From: Nocardia mangyaensis
Lineage (GTDB): Bacteria > Actinomycetota > Actinomycetes > Mycobacteriales > Mycobacteriaceae
DNA length: 64,000 bases
Direction: 5' to 3'
Assembly (NCBI RefSeq): GCF_001886715.1
Contig: NZ_CP018082.1
Coordinates: 2,790,001-2,854,000, forward strand
This document shows positions 35,222 to 44,146 of this stretch, one piece after another (the stretch's first letter is position 1; the number at the start of each line of letters is the position of its first letter). The translations under genes and the position numbers were made by a program. The notes beneath the pieces were generated by a model. The model saw only the letters and a list, made by a program, of their open reading frames with translations, made no database searches and was not told where the DNA came from.

Positions 35222-36239
35222 GCGTCACCGAGGTTCCTCCCCGGTCAACGACTCTTCACGCTCCACTGTAGACGAGTTGTCGGCCGCATCCGCTGACCGC
35301 CGAATGGCTGAACCCGATCGCCGCGTCTACACTGTGAAACGCCAACCATTAGCTTGCATCGAGCCTGTGTGCGGCCGATTACCCAATCACGAACGCCCCG
35401 AGCTCATTACGTGCGAGCTCGGGGCTTTCGGCGTTGCGCGGCCGAGATAGCCGGACAGAGGAATCGGCGGATCGAATCCATACGCCGACCGGGGCCGACA
35501 GGCGGCCTGACCGCCGATAAGAGGGTCTAACCGGTGGTCAGGATGGATTCAATGTGCGCTGACCAAACTGACGGTCTGGAAGGGCTCAACGCCCGCGCCC
35601 GTGCCGACCGACTCTCCCGAACCGACACTGAAACCGGTCCAGAAGGAGGGCGCTCATTCCGGGTACAGTGAGACGTTCTTAGTGCATCCGGGGTCAGACA
35701 TGTTGCGTTGCAGAGCAATTGTTACTTTCAGGGCGGCAGGTGGGCGGTTCGGACCGCAGACTCGCGCCGCTCATCCTGCCGTCCATCTGTTGGCGATTCG
35801 TGCAATCCAACCAGGCGGCCACTGGATTCGCGCACGTGTCAGCGGCGCGAATCATGCGAGCGTCGCTTCCACTCCGGCATTGGCCGCGAGTCGGGTACTG
35901 CTCGCCGAGGGTGCGTCGATCCGCGTGGAGCTTGTGCGCGGGTCCTAATCGATGTGTTCGATCTGACCTGGAGTGCGGCCATCGCGGACGAGTTCGGTGA
36001 GCGCGGCCGCCTGCGTGCGGATATCGGCGGAGCGGACTGGTCGAGACCGGTGAGCTCGGAGATCCGGCGGAGTCAGGCGCGACGGGAACGGGACGCCCGC
36101 CTCGATTCCATGAAGGTGTTGGGATGCAAGGAAATTCGTCGCGACGCAGTCTTGCTGTGGACGCCTTGGAAGACCGGTGTCGTGTGGGTGCGCTGGGAGC
36201 GCGAACAACTCATCGGAGGCCAGCCTATAGAGGCTCACA
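35222..36239. other. Gene-poor stretch with a terminator-like hairpin
   Basis: No recognisable gene over about 1 kb. A minus-strand frame at 35527-35718 and a plus-strand frame near 35950-36244 (VFDLTWSAAIADEFGERGRL, VLLWTPWKTGVVWVRWEREQ) may be decayed coding sequence but have no family. A perfect hairpin is at 35395-35425. Confidence 0.35.
35395..35428 (+). terminator. Rho-independent terminator-like hairpin
   Basis: 11-bp stem GCCCCGAGCTC / GAGCTCGGGGC with 9-nt loop and TTT after the stem on the plus strand. No plus-strand gene clearly ends here; it may mark the end of a lost transcript or of the inserted element. Confidence 0.55.
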
Positions 36240-37187
36240 AGTAGGGCGTCGCGCGTTCCTGCCTGGGTCCTGTGACCTGCGCAAACGGCGGTGACGGCGA
36301 GGAAGGCGTGGGCGAGCATGGCCAGGGTGAGGTGCCGGTACTAGGGAATCCATTTGCGGACTTGGTAGTGGTCCAGGCCGTATTGGTCCTTGGCGGCCTG
36401 GAAACATTCCTCGACCGCCCACCTGGCGACGGCGACGATCTGCTCGCGGGTGACGGTAGCGGGGTGAAAGCACAGGTAGTAGGCGATGCCGGTGGGGTCG
36501 TCGAGGCTGCGGCGGGCCAGCAGGGTGCGGGCGAACCCTGCAGGGATGTCGCCGAAGGACGGTAGCGTGCCCAAGCCCCCAGCCCCAAGCCCAGTCGTAG
36601 ACGCGTTAGCCTCGCTCACCGAGCCCGGCCGACACGCGATGCCAGGCACCAGCGGGCGCGCGACCGACAAGGGTGTCCACACGGCGACGGCCGTCCAGGT
36701 CGTTCACGGTCTGACGGACGGGCACTTCCAGCACATAGGACAGCCGGCGAGCCTCGCAGAACGCCCGCAACTTCCCATCGCGCCCGTAGGCGGAATCGGC
36801 GGCGACCCAGCCAGCAGTCACGCCCGCACTGACGGTGCGGGCGATCATCGCCGTCGTCACGTACGAGCGCAGCCTGTCCCGCAGCTCATCGGCATCCCAC
36901 CGCGACCGGTTCAGGAAATGCTGCAGCCCATCAGGCCCCACCACACCCGCGGCATCGGACAGCTGCCAGGAGTTCTTGCGTTCCACCGGCGCCAGCAACC
37001 CCGTCAGGTACGACCGGGCCCACCGCCGCGACTCCGCCCGTCCGAACATTCCCGCGATCCCCGCGAACACCTCGTCGAACGCCGCCCGCCACGCCGAAAC
37101 ATCCTCGGCCACAACATCATCCAACACAGACCGGCAATTTACCGTACCAAAGAACCTCTTGCAGCACAACGAAATACAACTGTCGTG
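36240..37187 (-). mobile_element. IS701-like element, deleted copy
   Basis: Transposase sequence is nearly identical to the complete copy at 37192-38575 but damaged. The N-terminal part (DVVAEDVSAWRAAFDEVFAG through DRLRSYVTTA) runs straight into MIARTVSAGVTAGWVAADSA, lacking the segment that in the other copy runs from LACPDGVLVVDETGF to RLAE: an in-frame loss of 288 bp (96 codons) including the DDE-type VVDETGF motif. After VDTLVGRAPAGAWHRVSAGL further frameshifts follow; the C-terminal part is readable in other frames (AYYLCFHPATVTREQIVAVA; CFQAAKDQYGLDHYQVRKWI). The right terminal repeat CAACGAAATACAACTGTCGT is intact at 37167-37187; the left end is lost near 36240. Confidence 0.8.
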
Positions 37188-37191
37188 CTAA

Positions 37192-38575
37192 CACGACAGT
37201 TGTATTTCGTTGCTTCATAATCGGTTTCGTTGATGTCGGAGTTGGCGGGCGTAGTTCTGGTGGCGGCGCCGCCATCGGCAGGTGGCCAGGGCGTGGGTGA
37301 GAGTGCGGGCGGGGTGCAGGACTATCGCCAGGAGACGGCGGACGTCGGCGACTGTGATTCGACCCAGCCCGCGTGGGCTTTTGGGTCGGTAGCGGCGGTG
37401 ACGGCGAGGAAGGCGTGGGCGAGCATGGCCAGGGTGATGTGCCGGTACCAGGGAGTCCATTTGCGGACTTGGTAGTGGTCGAGGCCGCATTGGTCCTTGG
37501 CGGCCTGGAAACATTCCTCGACCGCCCACCGGGAGCCGGCGACGGCGATGATCTGCTCGCGGGTAACGGTGGCGGGGTGAAAGCACAGGTAGTAGGCGAT
37601 GTCGGTGGGGTCGTCGAGGCTGCGGCGGGCCAGCAGGGTGCGGGAGAACCCGGCCGGGACGTCGCCGAAGGACGGTAGCGTGGCCCACGCCCAGTCGTAG
37701 ACGCGTTCGCCTCGCTCACCGAGACCGGCCGATACGCGATGCCAGGCATCGGCGGGCGCGCGACCGACAAGGGTGTCCACACGGCGACGGCCGTCGAGGT
37801 CGTTCACGGTCTGACGGACCGGCACTTCCAGCACGTAGGACAGCCGGCGAGCCTCGCAGAACGAGCGAAACTTTCCGTCGCGCCCGTAGGCGGAATCGGC
37901 GGCGACCCAGCCGGCGGTCACGCCCGCCTCGACGGTGCGGGCGATCATCGCTTCGGCCAACCGGGGTTTGGTCACGACCCCCTGTTCACGACGTGGGTCG
38001 GGGATCCCTGCCTCGGTGCATCGGTCCGCGTCGCCGGTCCACGATTCCGGCAGATACAGCTCTCGGTCGATCAATGCTCGCCCCGCACCGGCAGCGTAGG
38101 CGAGGAACACCCCGAGCTGGCAGTTCTCCACACGTCCGGCGGTGCCGGAGTACTGCCGCTGCACACCCACGGACTTGACACCCTTCTTCAGAAACCCGGT
38201 CTCGTCGACCACCAGCACACCATCCGGGCAAGCCAACGCGGTCGTCACATACGAGCGCAGCCTGTCGCGCAGTTCATCGGCATCCCACCGCGACCGGTTC
38301 AGGAAATGCTGCAGCCCGTCCGGCCCCACCACACCCGCGGCATCGGAGAGCTGCCAGGAGTTCTTGCGTTCCACCGGCGCCAGCAACCCTGTCAGGTACG
38401 ACCGCGCCCACCGCCGCGACTCCACCCGACCGAACATCCCCGCGATCCCAGCGAACACCTCGTCGAACGCCACCCGCCACACCGAAACATCCTCGGCCAC
38501 AACATCATCCAACACGAACGGGCAACCTACCGCACCGCCAGCCCTGGTGCAGCACAACGAAATACAACTGCCGTG
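37192..38575 (-). mobile_element. Complete IS701-like insertion sequence
   Basis: 1,384 bp. Terminal inverted repeats of 21 bp: 37192-37212 and 38555-38575 (CAACGAAATACAACT, then a single mismatch T/C, then CGTG). A 4-bp target duplication CTAA lies at 37188-37191 and 38576-38579, the size used by the IS701 group. One transposase gene on the minus strand. The left neighbour is the right end of the deleted copy, so this copy inserted exactly at the end of the older one; the right target site coincides with the stop codon of the LLM fragment. Confidence 0.9.
37322..38515 (-). CDS. IS701-family transposase
   Basis: About 397 residues (GTG at 38515 is the best start; TTG at 38557 would add 14 codons overlapping the terminal repeat). 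DDE-type catalytic segments are visible: PDGVLVVDETGFLKKGVKSV (Asp), AGVTAGWVAADSAYGRDGKF (second Asp) and AGSRWAVEECFQAAKDQCGL (Glu in the R-W-x-V-E-x-x-F motif typical of the family). Catalyses cut-and-paste transposition of its element. No frameshift; likely functional. Other parts: QRQYSGTAGRVENCQLGVFL and SYVLEVPVRQTVNDLDGRRR. Confidence 0.9.
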   Translation of the reverse strand: MLDDVVAEDVSVWRVAFDEVFAGIAGMFGRVESRRWARSYLTGLLAPVERKNSWQLSDAAGVVGPDGLQHFLNRSRWDADELRDRLRSYVTTALACPDGVLVVDETGFLKKGVKSVGVQRQYSGTAGRVENCQLGVFLAYAAGAGRALIDRELYLPESWTGDADRCTEAGIPDPRREQGVVTKPRLAEAMIARTVEAGVTAGWVAADSAYGRDGKFRSFCEARRLSYVLEVPVRQTVNDLDGRRRVDTLVGRAPADAWHRVSAGLGERGERVYDWAWATLPSFGDVPAGFSRTLLARRSLDDPTDIAYYLCFHPATVTREQIIAVAGSRWAVEECFQAAKDQCGLDHYQVRKWTPWYRHITLAMLAHAFLAVTAATDPKAHAGWVESQSPTSAVSWR

Positions 38576-38944
38576 CTAAGCGGGAATGCCGTTCCTGTAG
38601 GCGCGGATACCGGCGCCGATCGAGTCCCACAGGTCCTGGACGGTCGCGTACGGTGTCATCACACTGGCCCGATCGCTGAGCCCTGCATAGCGTTCGACGA
38701 TCGCGGACGCAACATGTTCGGGTTCGGCGACGACGGCGAAAGTATGCAACATCTCGTCGTCCACTAGGTTACCCATGGCCGCTGTTTCGCCCCGCTGCGC
38801 CATGTCCGTCCACTTCTCGTGGACGTGACCCCAGCCGTGGTGGTCGAACACACGGCGGTACGGCTTTTTCGCTCCAAGATAGGCGATACGTGCTCGGACG
38901 CTCAGATCCGCCTCGGCCATCTCTGCCTCGTCTCTCCCCGTCAC
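38576..38944 (-). pseudogene. C-terminal fragment of an LLM-class F420-dependent oxidoreductase
   Basis: 122 residues that match only the end of the family: RARIAYLGAKKPYRRVFDHH, GWGHVHEKWTDMAQRGETAA, MLHTFAVVAEPEHVASAIVE and RYAGLSDRASVMTPYATVQD. The group is the one with a conserved 'FAVVGEPEDVAA...RY' C-terminus. About 200 N-terminal residues with the active site are absent; the ATG at 38944 is therefore probably not a true start. Its stop codon (TAG, 38576-38578) overlaps the CTAA target duplication of the insertion sequence. Confidence 0.75.
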
Positions 38945-39232
38945 TACCAGTGCAAACTGCCAGGTGAGGCGCTATATCCCAGGCCGATCGAGTTTCTCTA
39001 CCCTGGAGGCTTGTCTCATCAGGTATTCGCCCAGGACCTCACGCCTGCGGTCGCCGCGACAAGGACATCCACCAGAAGACGGCCGCGCCGCTCGCCGACC
39101 TCGAACCCGGCGAGCGCCGTCCCGGGCACATACCCCGAGCCGGTACCTCGTCGCGGTCCAGGGCCGAGTGGTCCCGCCCGCGTGGCAGCGGATGATGGCC
39201 GAGCGTGCCGCGCCCGGTCGCGCCGGCGAAGG
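38945..39232. other. No gene seen
   Basis: About 290 bases between the LLM fragment and the end of the membrane-protein gene; frames without recognisable motif. Confidence 0.35.
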
Positions 39233-40177
39233 CTACGCGTCGGCGGGTTCCGGCGCGGCCGGGATTCTCGAGCGGTTTCCGACCATGCCACGCAGGATCA
39301 CGAGCGCGAGGAACGCGGTCACGCCCACTCCGGTGAGAACGGCCAATGGCACGAGCGTGCGGGGACCGATGCCGCTGCGCGCCGCCTCGGCGAGGCCGGT
39401 GATCGCGTATCCGCTGGGGAGTAGCCGGCGCACAAGATCCCCGATCGCGCCGTAACCGCCGTCGATTCCACCCTCGAACGTCACCGCCGCACCGGTCACG
39501 AGCATCCATACCACCACGCCCCACCGATCCGGGCAGATCCGCAATACCGCGACGGCCGCCGCGGTGAGGGCCAGCGACACGAGTGCCGAGAAGGCGAAAG
39601 CCGCGTCGGCGCGTGGCACCGAGTCCAGGACCGTCTGCGCCACGGCGGCAGGCGCCACGGCGGCGGCGCAGAAGGCGAGTACGCGTGCGCGCTGATGGGC
39701 GCCTTCGACGAGGTGGGCGTACAGCAGTGCGATGAGCAGTGCGCCGACGAACATGAGTACTACCGCGCGGGCGACGACCGGGTCGGTGGCGCGGGTGGTC
39801 GGGTCGGCCACGCCTACCGAGGCGGCGGCATCCGCACCCGTCGGCAGGGCTTTGGAGGAGGCATCGATCGACACCACCAACTGGGAGGTGACCTGCTTGA
39901 ATGTGGTCAGCAGCGTGCGGATTTCGACTTGCATGGCGGTGACCTGGTCGACAGTCGAATCGACGCCGGTGAGCAATTGTTCGCTCTGGCCCAGGATCGA
40001 ACCGAGCCAGCGGAGCCGGTTGGCGGCGAGGGTGAGAACGTCGCTCACGCGGGTGCTGTCCTCGACGGTGACATCCAGCAGCCCGGACCGGATGATGGCC
40101 GTCGAGCACGGCCTGGGTTTGTTCAACGCTGGCAGGCTCAACACGCCCGGCGGCCATGATCTGCAATCCGACAGCAC
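39233..40177 (-). CDS. Membrane protein, C-terminal permease-like region (probably 5' truncated)
   Basis: Up to 314 residues. The first about 30 residues look unrelated to the rest. Then come amphipathic helices (LTLAANRLRWLGSILGQSEQ, VDSTVDQVTAMQVEIRTLLT, TFKQVTSQLVVSIDASSKAL), followed by about six hydrophobic segments: VVLMFVGALLIALLYAHLVE, VLAFCAAAVAPAAVAQTVLD, AFAFSALVSLALTAAAVAVL, WGVVVWMLVTGAAVTFEGG, ITGLAEAARS, and TLVPLAVLTGVGVTAFLALV. This is the arrangement of YhgE/Pip-type or ABC-2 type permease C-termini. The N-terminal membrane helix and extracellular domain of those proteins are missing. Frameshift just upstream (another frame reads LQIMAAGRVEPASVEQTQAV). Family assignment is tentative. 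Confidence 0.5.
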   Translation of the reverse strand: MLSDCRSWPPGVLSLPALNKPRPCSTAIIRSGLLDVTVEDSTRVSDVLTLAANRLRWLGSILGQSEQLLTGVDSTVDQVTAMQVEIRTLLTTFKQVTSQLVVSIDASSKALPTGADAAASVGVADPTTRATDPVVARAVVLMFVGALLIALLYAHLVEGAHQRARVLAFCAAAVAPAAVAQTVLDSVPRADAAFAFSALVSLALTAAAVAVLRICPDRWGVVVWMLVTGAAVTFEGGIDGGYGAIGDLVRRLLPSGYAITGLAEAARSGIGPRTLVPLAVLTGVGVTAFLALVILRGMVGNRSRIPAAPEPADA

Positions 40178-40632
40178 AGCGACGGCTCGGCCTCTGCCCT
40201 TGCGAGACCCGACTATCTGGCCTCCGTAAGGGGCGGGCCCATTCGGCTACGCCTGCGGATGAGCAACAACCGTTACGTATGGGCCTCGCTCCGGTAAGCA
40301 GCAGCTGTCCCCGCGCCGCCGACGGCCGCTGAGATCTGCGGGCCCGTCCCCGTGGACCGAAACGATAGCGGGTGACACCCTGCGAGCTGATCTCCAAGAG
40401 TTGGACTGAGAAATCAGTTCCAATCTTCAGAGAAGAGCCATACGTGTCTTCGATCACATGAAGGAATCGTTCGGGGTGGCATCACGTCCAACCCCTATGT
40501 ACGGACGAATGATGTTGGCACACAGCCGGTATCCGACACCGTGTGGGGGCCAGCCGCGTAGTGTGCACCGTTGGTTGTCGCTGTCAACGATCCCGGCCGC
40601 GCCGAGACACTCGCCCACTCCATCACCGACCC
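40178..40632. other. No gene seen
   Basis: About 450 bases upstream of the truncated membrane protein; contains an adenine-rich patch near 40430. I find no gene or RNA. Confidence 0.35.
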
Positions 40633-41151
40633 GTACCGGCAAGTCAACGCGCACGAGCAGTTCTTCTGTGCGGGCGCAGGTCTCGTGGAGCATCCTCCAC
40701 AGCGTCTTCTCCCGCACATGGATCTGGCGACCCGCTCAGGGCATGCGCCGACGCGGCGGGCGATGCGCCGGTCGATCGCGGTGCGTGAGCGGACCGGTTT
40801 CGGAGTCCGGCGGCGTCGAGCGCCCGGTCGACGCCGGCCGCGTTGGTGCGGTCCAGCCCTGCTCGGCGCACCAGCTCAGCCATTTGCCGACAGCGGCGCG
40901 GCGCGCGTTCCAAGTGTCGACCGCCACGCTGCCCCACAGGGTTTCCAGGGCCGCGCCAACCTCGGCGTCGGTGACCGAGTCCAGGCGCGGCTGTGCCCGA
41001 TCAGCCTGTCCAGGCACCGGCTGTCGATCGCGTCGACGGTCTTGACGAGGGCGATGTAGGAGCGGCGGGTGTTCGGCGAGCCGATGGTGTCGAGGAACGC
41101 CTCGGCGACAGTGCGCAGGGTGCGCGTCGGTGTGGTGCGCAGCCGAGTCAC
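40633..41151 (-). pseudogene. Tyrosine integrase relic
   Basis: Pieces in three frames match a known actinobacterial integrase type: LRTVAEAFLDTIGSPNTRRS and YIALVKTVDAID (N-terminal core-binding), then LDSVTDAEVGAALETLWGSV and AVDTWNARRAAVGKWLSWCA, and finally MREKTLWRMLHETCARTEEL LV, which contains the start of the catalytic domain with the R of the 'R-x-x-E' region. Two frameshifts separate these and the catalytic His-x-x-Arg and Tyr are absent. Evidence of an older integration event next to the region of insertion sequences. Confidence 0.65.
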
Positions 41152-41311
41152 CTTCGCGGCCGGCGGATCGCCCGTTTCTTGCTTGCCCCGGATAACGGGG
41201 CTGCTTCGCGTACCGCCGGGCGAGGTCCGCCGCAGGCCGCCTCCGGCTACCCGGACAATAGACCATCATCCGGGGTAGCCGGGGTTGCTCGGGCGCAGCT
41301 GTCGGCCCCGG

Positions 41312-41923
41312 TTACCGTGCGATCGGGCCGTACATCGACAACCAGAACACTCTGCCCAGGGTGCGGGCAAAGCGCTCGTCCTCGGCGGTGTCACCGGCGG
41401 TGAGAACCTCGATGAAGCTCGCTCGCATGGTGGTGACGATGAATCGTGCAGTCTGGCTCGCGTCCACCTCGGCTGGGACGAGCCCGGCGTGTCGTTCACG
41501 GTCCAAGCGGGCAGCCATCTTGCGGGTATAGATCTCGGTAGCGTCGCGCAGGGAAGCGCCGAACACGCTGTCAGAGGACGCGGTTTCCAGATAGGCGCGC
41601 CAGATGGGCGCGCGGGCTCGGGCCAGGGCCAGCATCTGGGTGACGATGTCGGCCAGGGTGTCCGCAGATCCCCCCTCGCTGCGGGTCCACCACGAGTCCG
41701 AAGCGGCGAGGAACTCCTGCACTCCAGGCTCGGCCACGCGCTGGATCAATGCGGTCTTGTCCGGGAACCACTGATAGAAGGTGGATCGGGACACGTTGGC
41801 CAGCAGCAGGATTTGTTCCACCGGCAGCTCCGCGAAGCGCTGCCCGTCGCACAGCAGCGTCGTGGTGGCCTGCAAGATTCTCGCTTCGGTGCTCGTGCGA
41901 CGGCGTTGAGGTGTTGCGGTCAC
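41312..41923 (-). CDS. TetR-family transcriptional regulator
   Basis: 203 residues, GTG start at 41923. HTH: STEARILQATTTLLCDGQRF, AELPVEQILLLANVSRSTFY and QWFPDKTALIQRVAEPGVQE. The ligand domain is TetR-C type (MLALARARAPIWRAYLETAS). Divergent from the molybdopterin oxidoreductase gene (start 41996), with direct repeats GCTAATCGTACA / GCTAATCGAACA in the 72-bp gap. It is the likely repressor of the redox operon; ligand unknown. Confidence 0.85.
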   Translation of the reverse strand: MTATPQRRRTSTEARILQATTTLLCDGQRFAELPVEQILLLANVSRSTFYQWFPDKTALIQRVAEPGVQEFLAASDSWWTRSEGGSADTLADIVTQMLALARARAPIWRAYLETASSDSVFGASLRDATEIYTRKMAARLDRERHAGLVPAEVDASQTARFIVTTMRASFIEVLTAGDTAEDERFARTLGRVFWLSMYGPIAR

Positions 41924-41927
41924 AGCC

Positions 41928-41964
41928 GCTAATCGTACATACTGTCCGTAATGCTAATCGAACA
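41928..41964. promoter_or_regulatory. Direct repeats, TetR operator candidate
   Basis: GCTAATCGTACA (41928-41939) and GCTAATCGAACA (41953-41964), 11 of 12 identical, 25 bp apart from start to start. They lie between the divergent TetR gene and the molybdopterin oxidoreductase gene. Confidence 0.55.
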
Positions 41965-41995
41965 GATAGTTTGATTAAGAAGGGGTGGGTGACCC

Positions 41996-44146
41996 ATGAC
42001 CGCGACGGTGGAGAAGAAGACCTTCTGCGGAATCTGCGAAGCGTCGTGCGGGTTGATCGCGACGGTCCAGGCCGATCGCGTGCTGGGGCTGCGGCCCGAT
42101 CCCGATCACCCCGCGTCACGGGGTTTCGCGTGTTCCAAGGGTGTGCAGTTCCACACCGTGGTCACCGACCCCGACCGGGTGCTGTATCCGATGCGTCGAC
42201 TGCCCGATGGCAGCTTCGCGCGCGCGAGCTGGTGCGAGGCGTTCGATGACATCGGTGCGCGGCTGCGCCGGGTTCAGCGCGAGCACGGCAATCGATCCAT
42301 CGGTGTGCTGTGGGGCAATCCCATCGCCTGGAACTACGCCGCCGCGGTCACCGTGGTGGGTCTGGCCGCAGCGCTGGAAACCAAGCACCACTACGCCTCG
42401 GCGTCGATCGATGTCAACAACTACTGGGCCGCCGCGCACATCATGTACGGCGCGACCGGAGTCAACCCACTGCCCGATTTCGCCGACACCCATTTCGCGC
42501 TCATCCTCGGCGCGAATCCGGTGGTGTCGCACGGAAGTCTGGTGACGACCGGACGGATCCGCGATGTACTGCTCGACATCCCCGCACGCGGTGGCAAGGT
42601 CGTGGTCGTGGATCCGCGTCGCACCGAAACAGCCAAGCTGTTCGAGCATGTTCCGATTCGTCCGGGCGCGGACCCGTGGCTGCTGGGAGCGATGCTGGGC
42701 GTGATGTTCGAAGAGGACCTGATCGATCAGCACGCGGTGCGCACACAGATCACCGGCATCGACGGGTTACGCGAGCTGGCCCGGCATTTCGACCTCGATA
42801 CCGCAGCCGCGCGCACAGGCATCGACGCCTTGACCATCACCCGGCTCGCCCGCGACATGGCCGCGGCGCCCGGCGCCTGCGCGTACGGGCGTTGCGGTGC
42901 GTCGCTGGGCAAGTTCTCGACACTGACCAAATTCCTGCTCGACAGCCTCTCGGTAGTCACCGGCAACTTCGATCGACGCGGCGGCATGGTCCTGGGTGAT
43001 CCGATGGCCGATATCGAAGGTTTCGCCGAGCTGCTCGGAGTGTCCGGGCGTGGCCGATGGCACACCCGGGTCGAGGATGTCCCTGAAGTCAACGGGCAAG
43101 CGCCACTGGCGTGCCTGGCCAAGGAGATCACCACCCCCGGGCGCGGACAGCTGCGGGCGCTGATCGCCATGTCCAGCAACGTCGTCACCAGCGGGCCCGG
43201 CTCCCTCGAGACCGCCACCGCACTCGACACCCTCGATCTGATGGTGTCGCTGGACCCCTACATCACCGAGACCTCACGGCACGCGCACTGGATTCTGCCG
43301 CCGACATTGTGGCTCGAACGCGAACAGATGCCCGCGTTCACCCAGGCTCAATCCACAGTGCCGAACGCGCAATGGGTGCGCCCGGTGATTCCGGCCCGCG
43401 GGCAAACACGCGATGACTGGTGGATCGTGGATCGGCTCGCCCGCGAACTGGGCGTGGTGCCGTCCCCGGTGCCGGGCGCGCAGTGGCTGGGCAAGCTCGG
43501 AGTGCGGATCCCGCCCTCGGTGTCGGTGGATCTGCTCACCCGCCTGGGCCGACACGGCGATCTGTTCGGGCTCCGGCCACACGGGATCAACCGCAGAAAG
43601 CTGCTAGACCATCAGGGCGCGATCAAACTCGCCGATCACTGCCCCACCGGCGTGCTCGGCAAGAAGATCCACACCCGCGACGGACGCATCCAGGTGAGCT
43701 CGCCGGAAATGCTGTCCGAAACCCGGCGACTGGCTGCCCCCGACCCGGCCGAAAGCGAGTATCCGTTACGGCTTTTTAGCATCCGCGAGCTGCGGTCGCA
43801 CAACTCCTGGTTGCACAATGTGCCCAAACTGATGACCGGACTACGTAAGTGCCGAGCGAAAATGCATCCAGACGATGCCGCAGCAGCCGGGGTGCACGAC
43901 CGCGATCTGGTATCGATCACCTCGCCGTGGGGGCACATCGAGGTTCCTGTCGAGGTGACCGAGGAAGTCTTCGCCGGTTGTCTGGGTCTCACCCAGGGAT
44001 GGGGCCACGCCGGTACCTGGTCCACGGCGATGGCCGCAGGCGGGATGAGCTACAACCAGCTCACACCCACCGACGCACGCGAGATCGATCTGCCCTCGGG
44101 CAACGCCTACTTCAACGGAATCCCGGTTGTGGTGAGTGCCCGATGA
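41996..44146 (+). CDS. Molybdopterin-dependent oxidoreductase
   Basis: 716 residues of the DMSO-reductase superfamily, cytoplasmic (no Tat signal). The [4Fe-4S] ligands at the N-terminus: KTFCGICEASCGLIATV with Cys11, Cys14, Cys18, and GFACSKGVQ with Cys46. The cofactor-binding parts follow: GNRSIGVLWGNPIAWNYAAA, SASIDVNNYWAAAHIMYGAT, GGKVVVVDPRRTETAKLFEH, IRPGADPWLLGAMLGVMFEE, and the C-terminal ESEYPLRLFSIRELRSHNSW and NAYFNGIPVVV. The usual Ser/Cys/SeCys ligand at about residue 140 is not obvious: DVNNYW occupies that place. The gene overlaps the ferredoxin-reductase gene by 4 bp (ATGA). Substrate unknown. The family includes Rv0197-like proteins. Confidence 0.85.
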   Translation: MTATVEKKTFCGICEASCGLIATVQADRVLGLRPDPDHPASRGFACSKGVQFHTVVTDPDRVLYPMRRLPDGSFARASWCEAFDDIGARLRRVQREHGNRSIGVLWGNPIAWNYAAAVTVVGLAAALETKHHYASASIDVNNYWAAAHIMYGATGVNPLPDFADTHFALILGANPVVSHGSLVTTGRIRDVLLDIPARGGKVVVVDPRRTETAKLFEHVPIRPGADPWLLGAMLGVMFEEDLIDQHAVRTQITGIDGLRELARHFDLDTAAARTGIDALTITRLARDMAAAPGACAYGRCGASLGKFSTLTKFLLDSLSVVTGNFDRRGGMVLGDPMADIEGFAELLGVSGRGRWHTRVEDVPEVNGQAPLACLAKEITTPGRGQLRALIAMSSNVVTSGPGSLETATALDTLDLMVSLDPYITETSRHAHWILPPTLWLEREQMPAFTQAQSTVPNAQWVRPVIPARGQTRDDWWIVDRLARELGVVPSPVPGAQWLGKLGVRIPPSVSVDLLTRLGRHGDLFGLRPHGINRRKLLDHQGAIKLADHCPTGVLGKKIHTRDGRIQVSSPEMLSETRRLAAPDPAESEYPLRLFSIRELRSHNSWLHNVPKLMTGLRKCRAKMHPDDAAAAGVHDRDLVSITSPWGHIEVPVEVTEEVFAGCLGLTQGWGHAGTWSTAMAAGGMSYNQLTPTDAREIDLPSGNAYFNGIPVVVSAR

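Noticed and set aside
39039..40457. Long minus-strand open frame over the membrane protein
   Set aside because: Arg/His-rich, no hydrophobic pattern or motif; it is the antisense-like shadow of the frame at 39233-40177.
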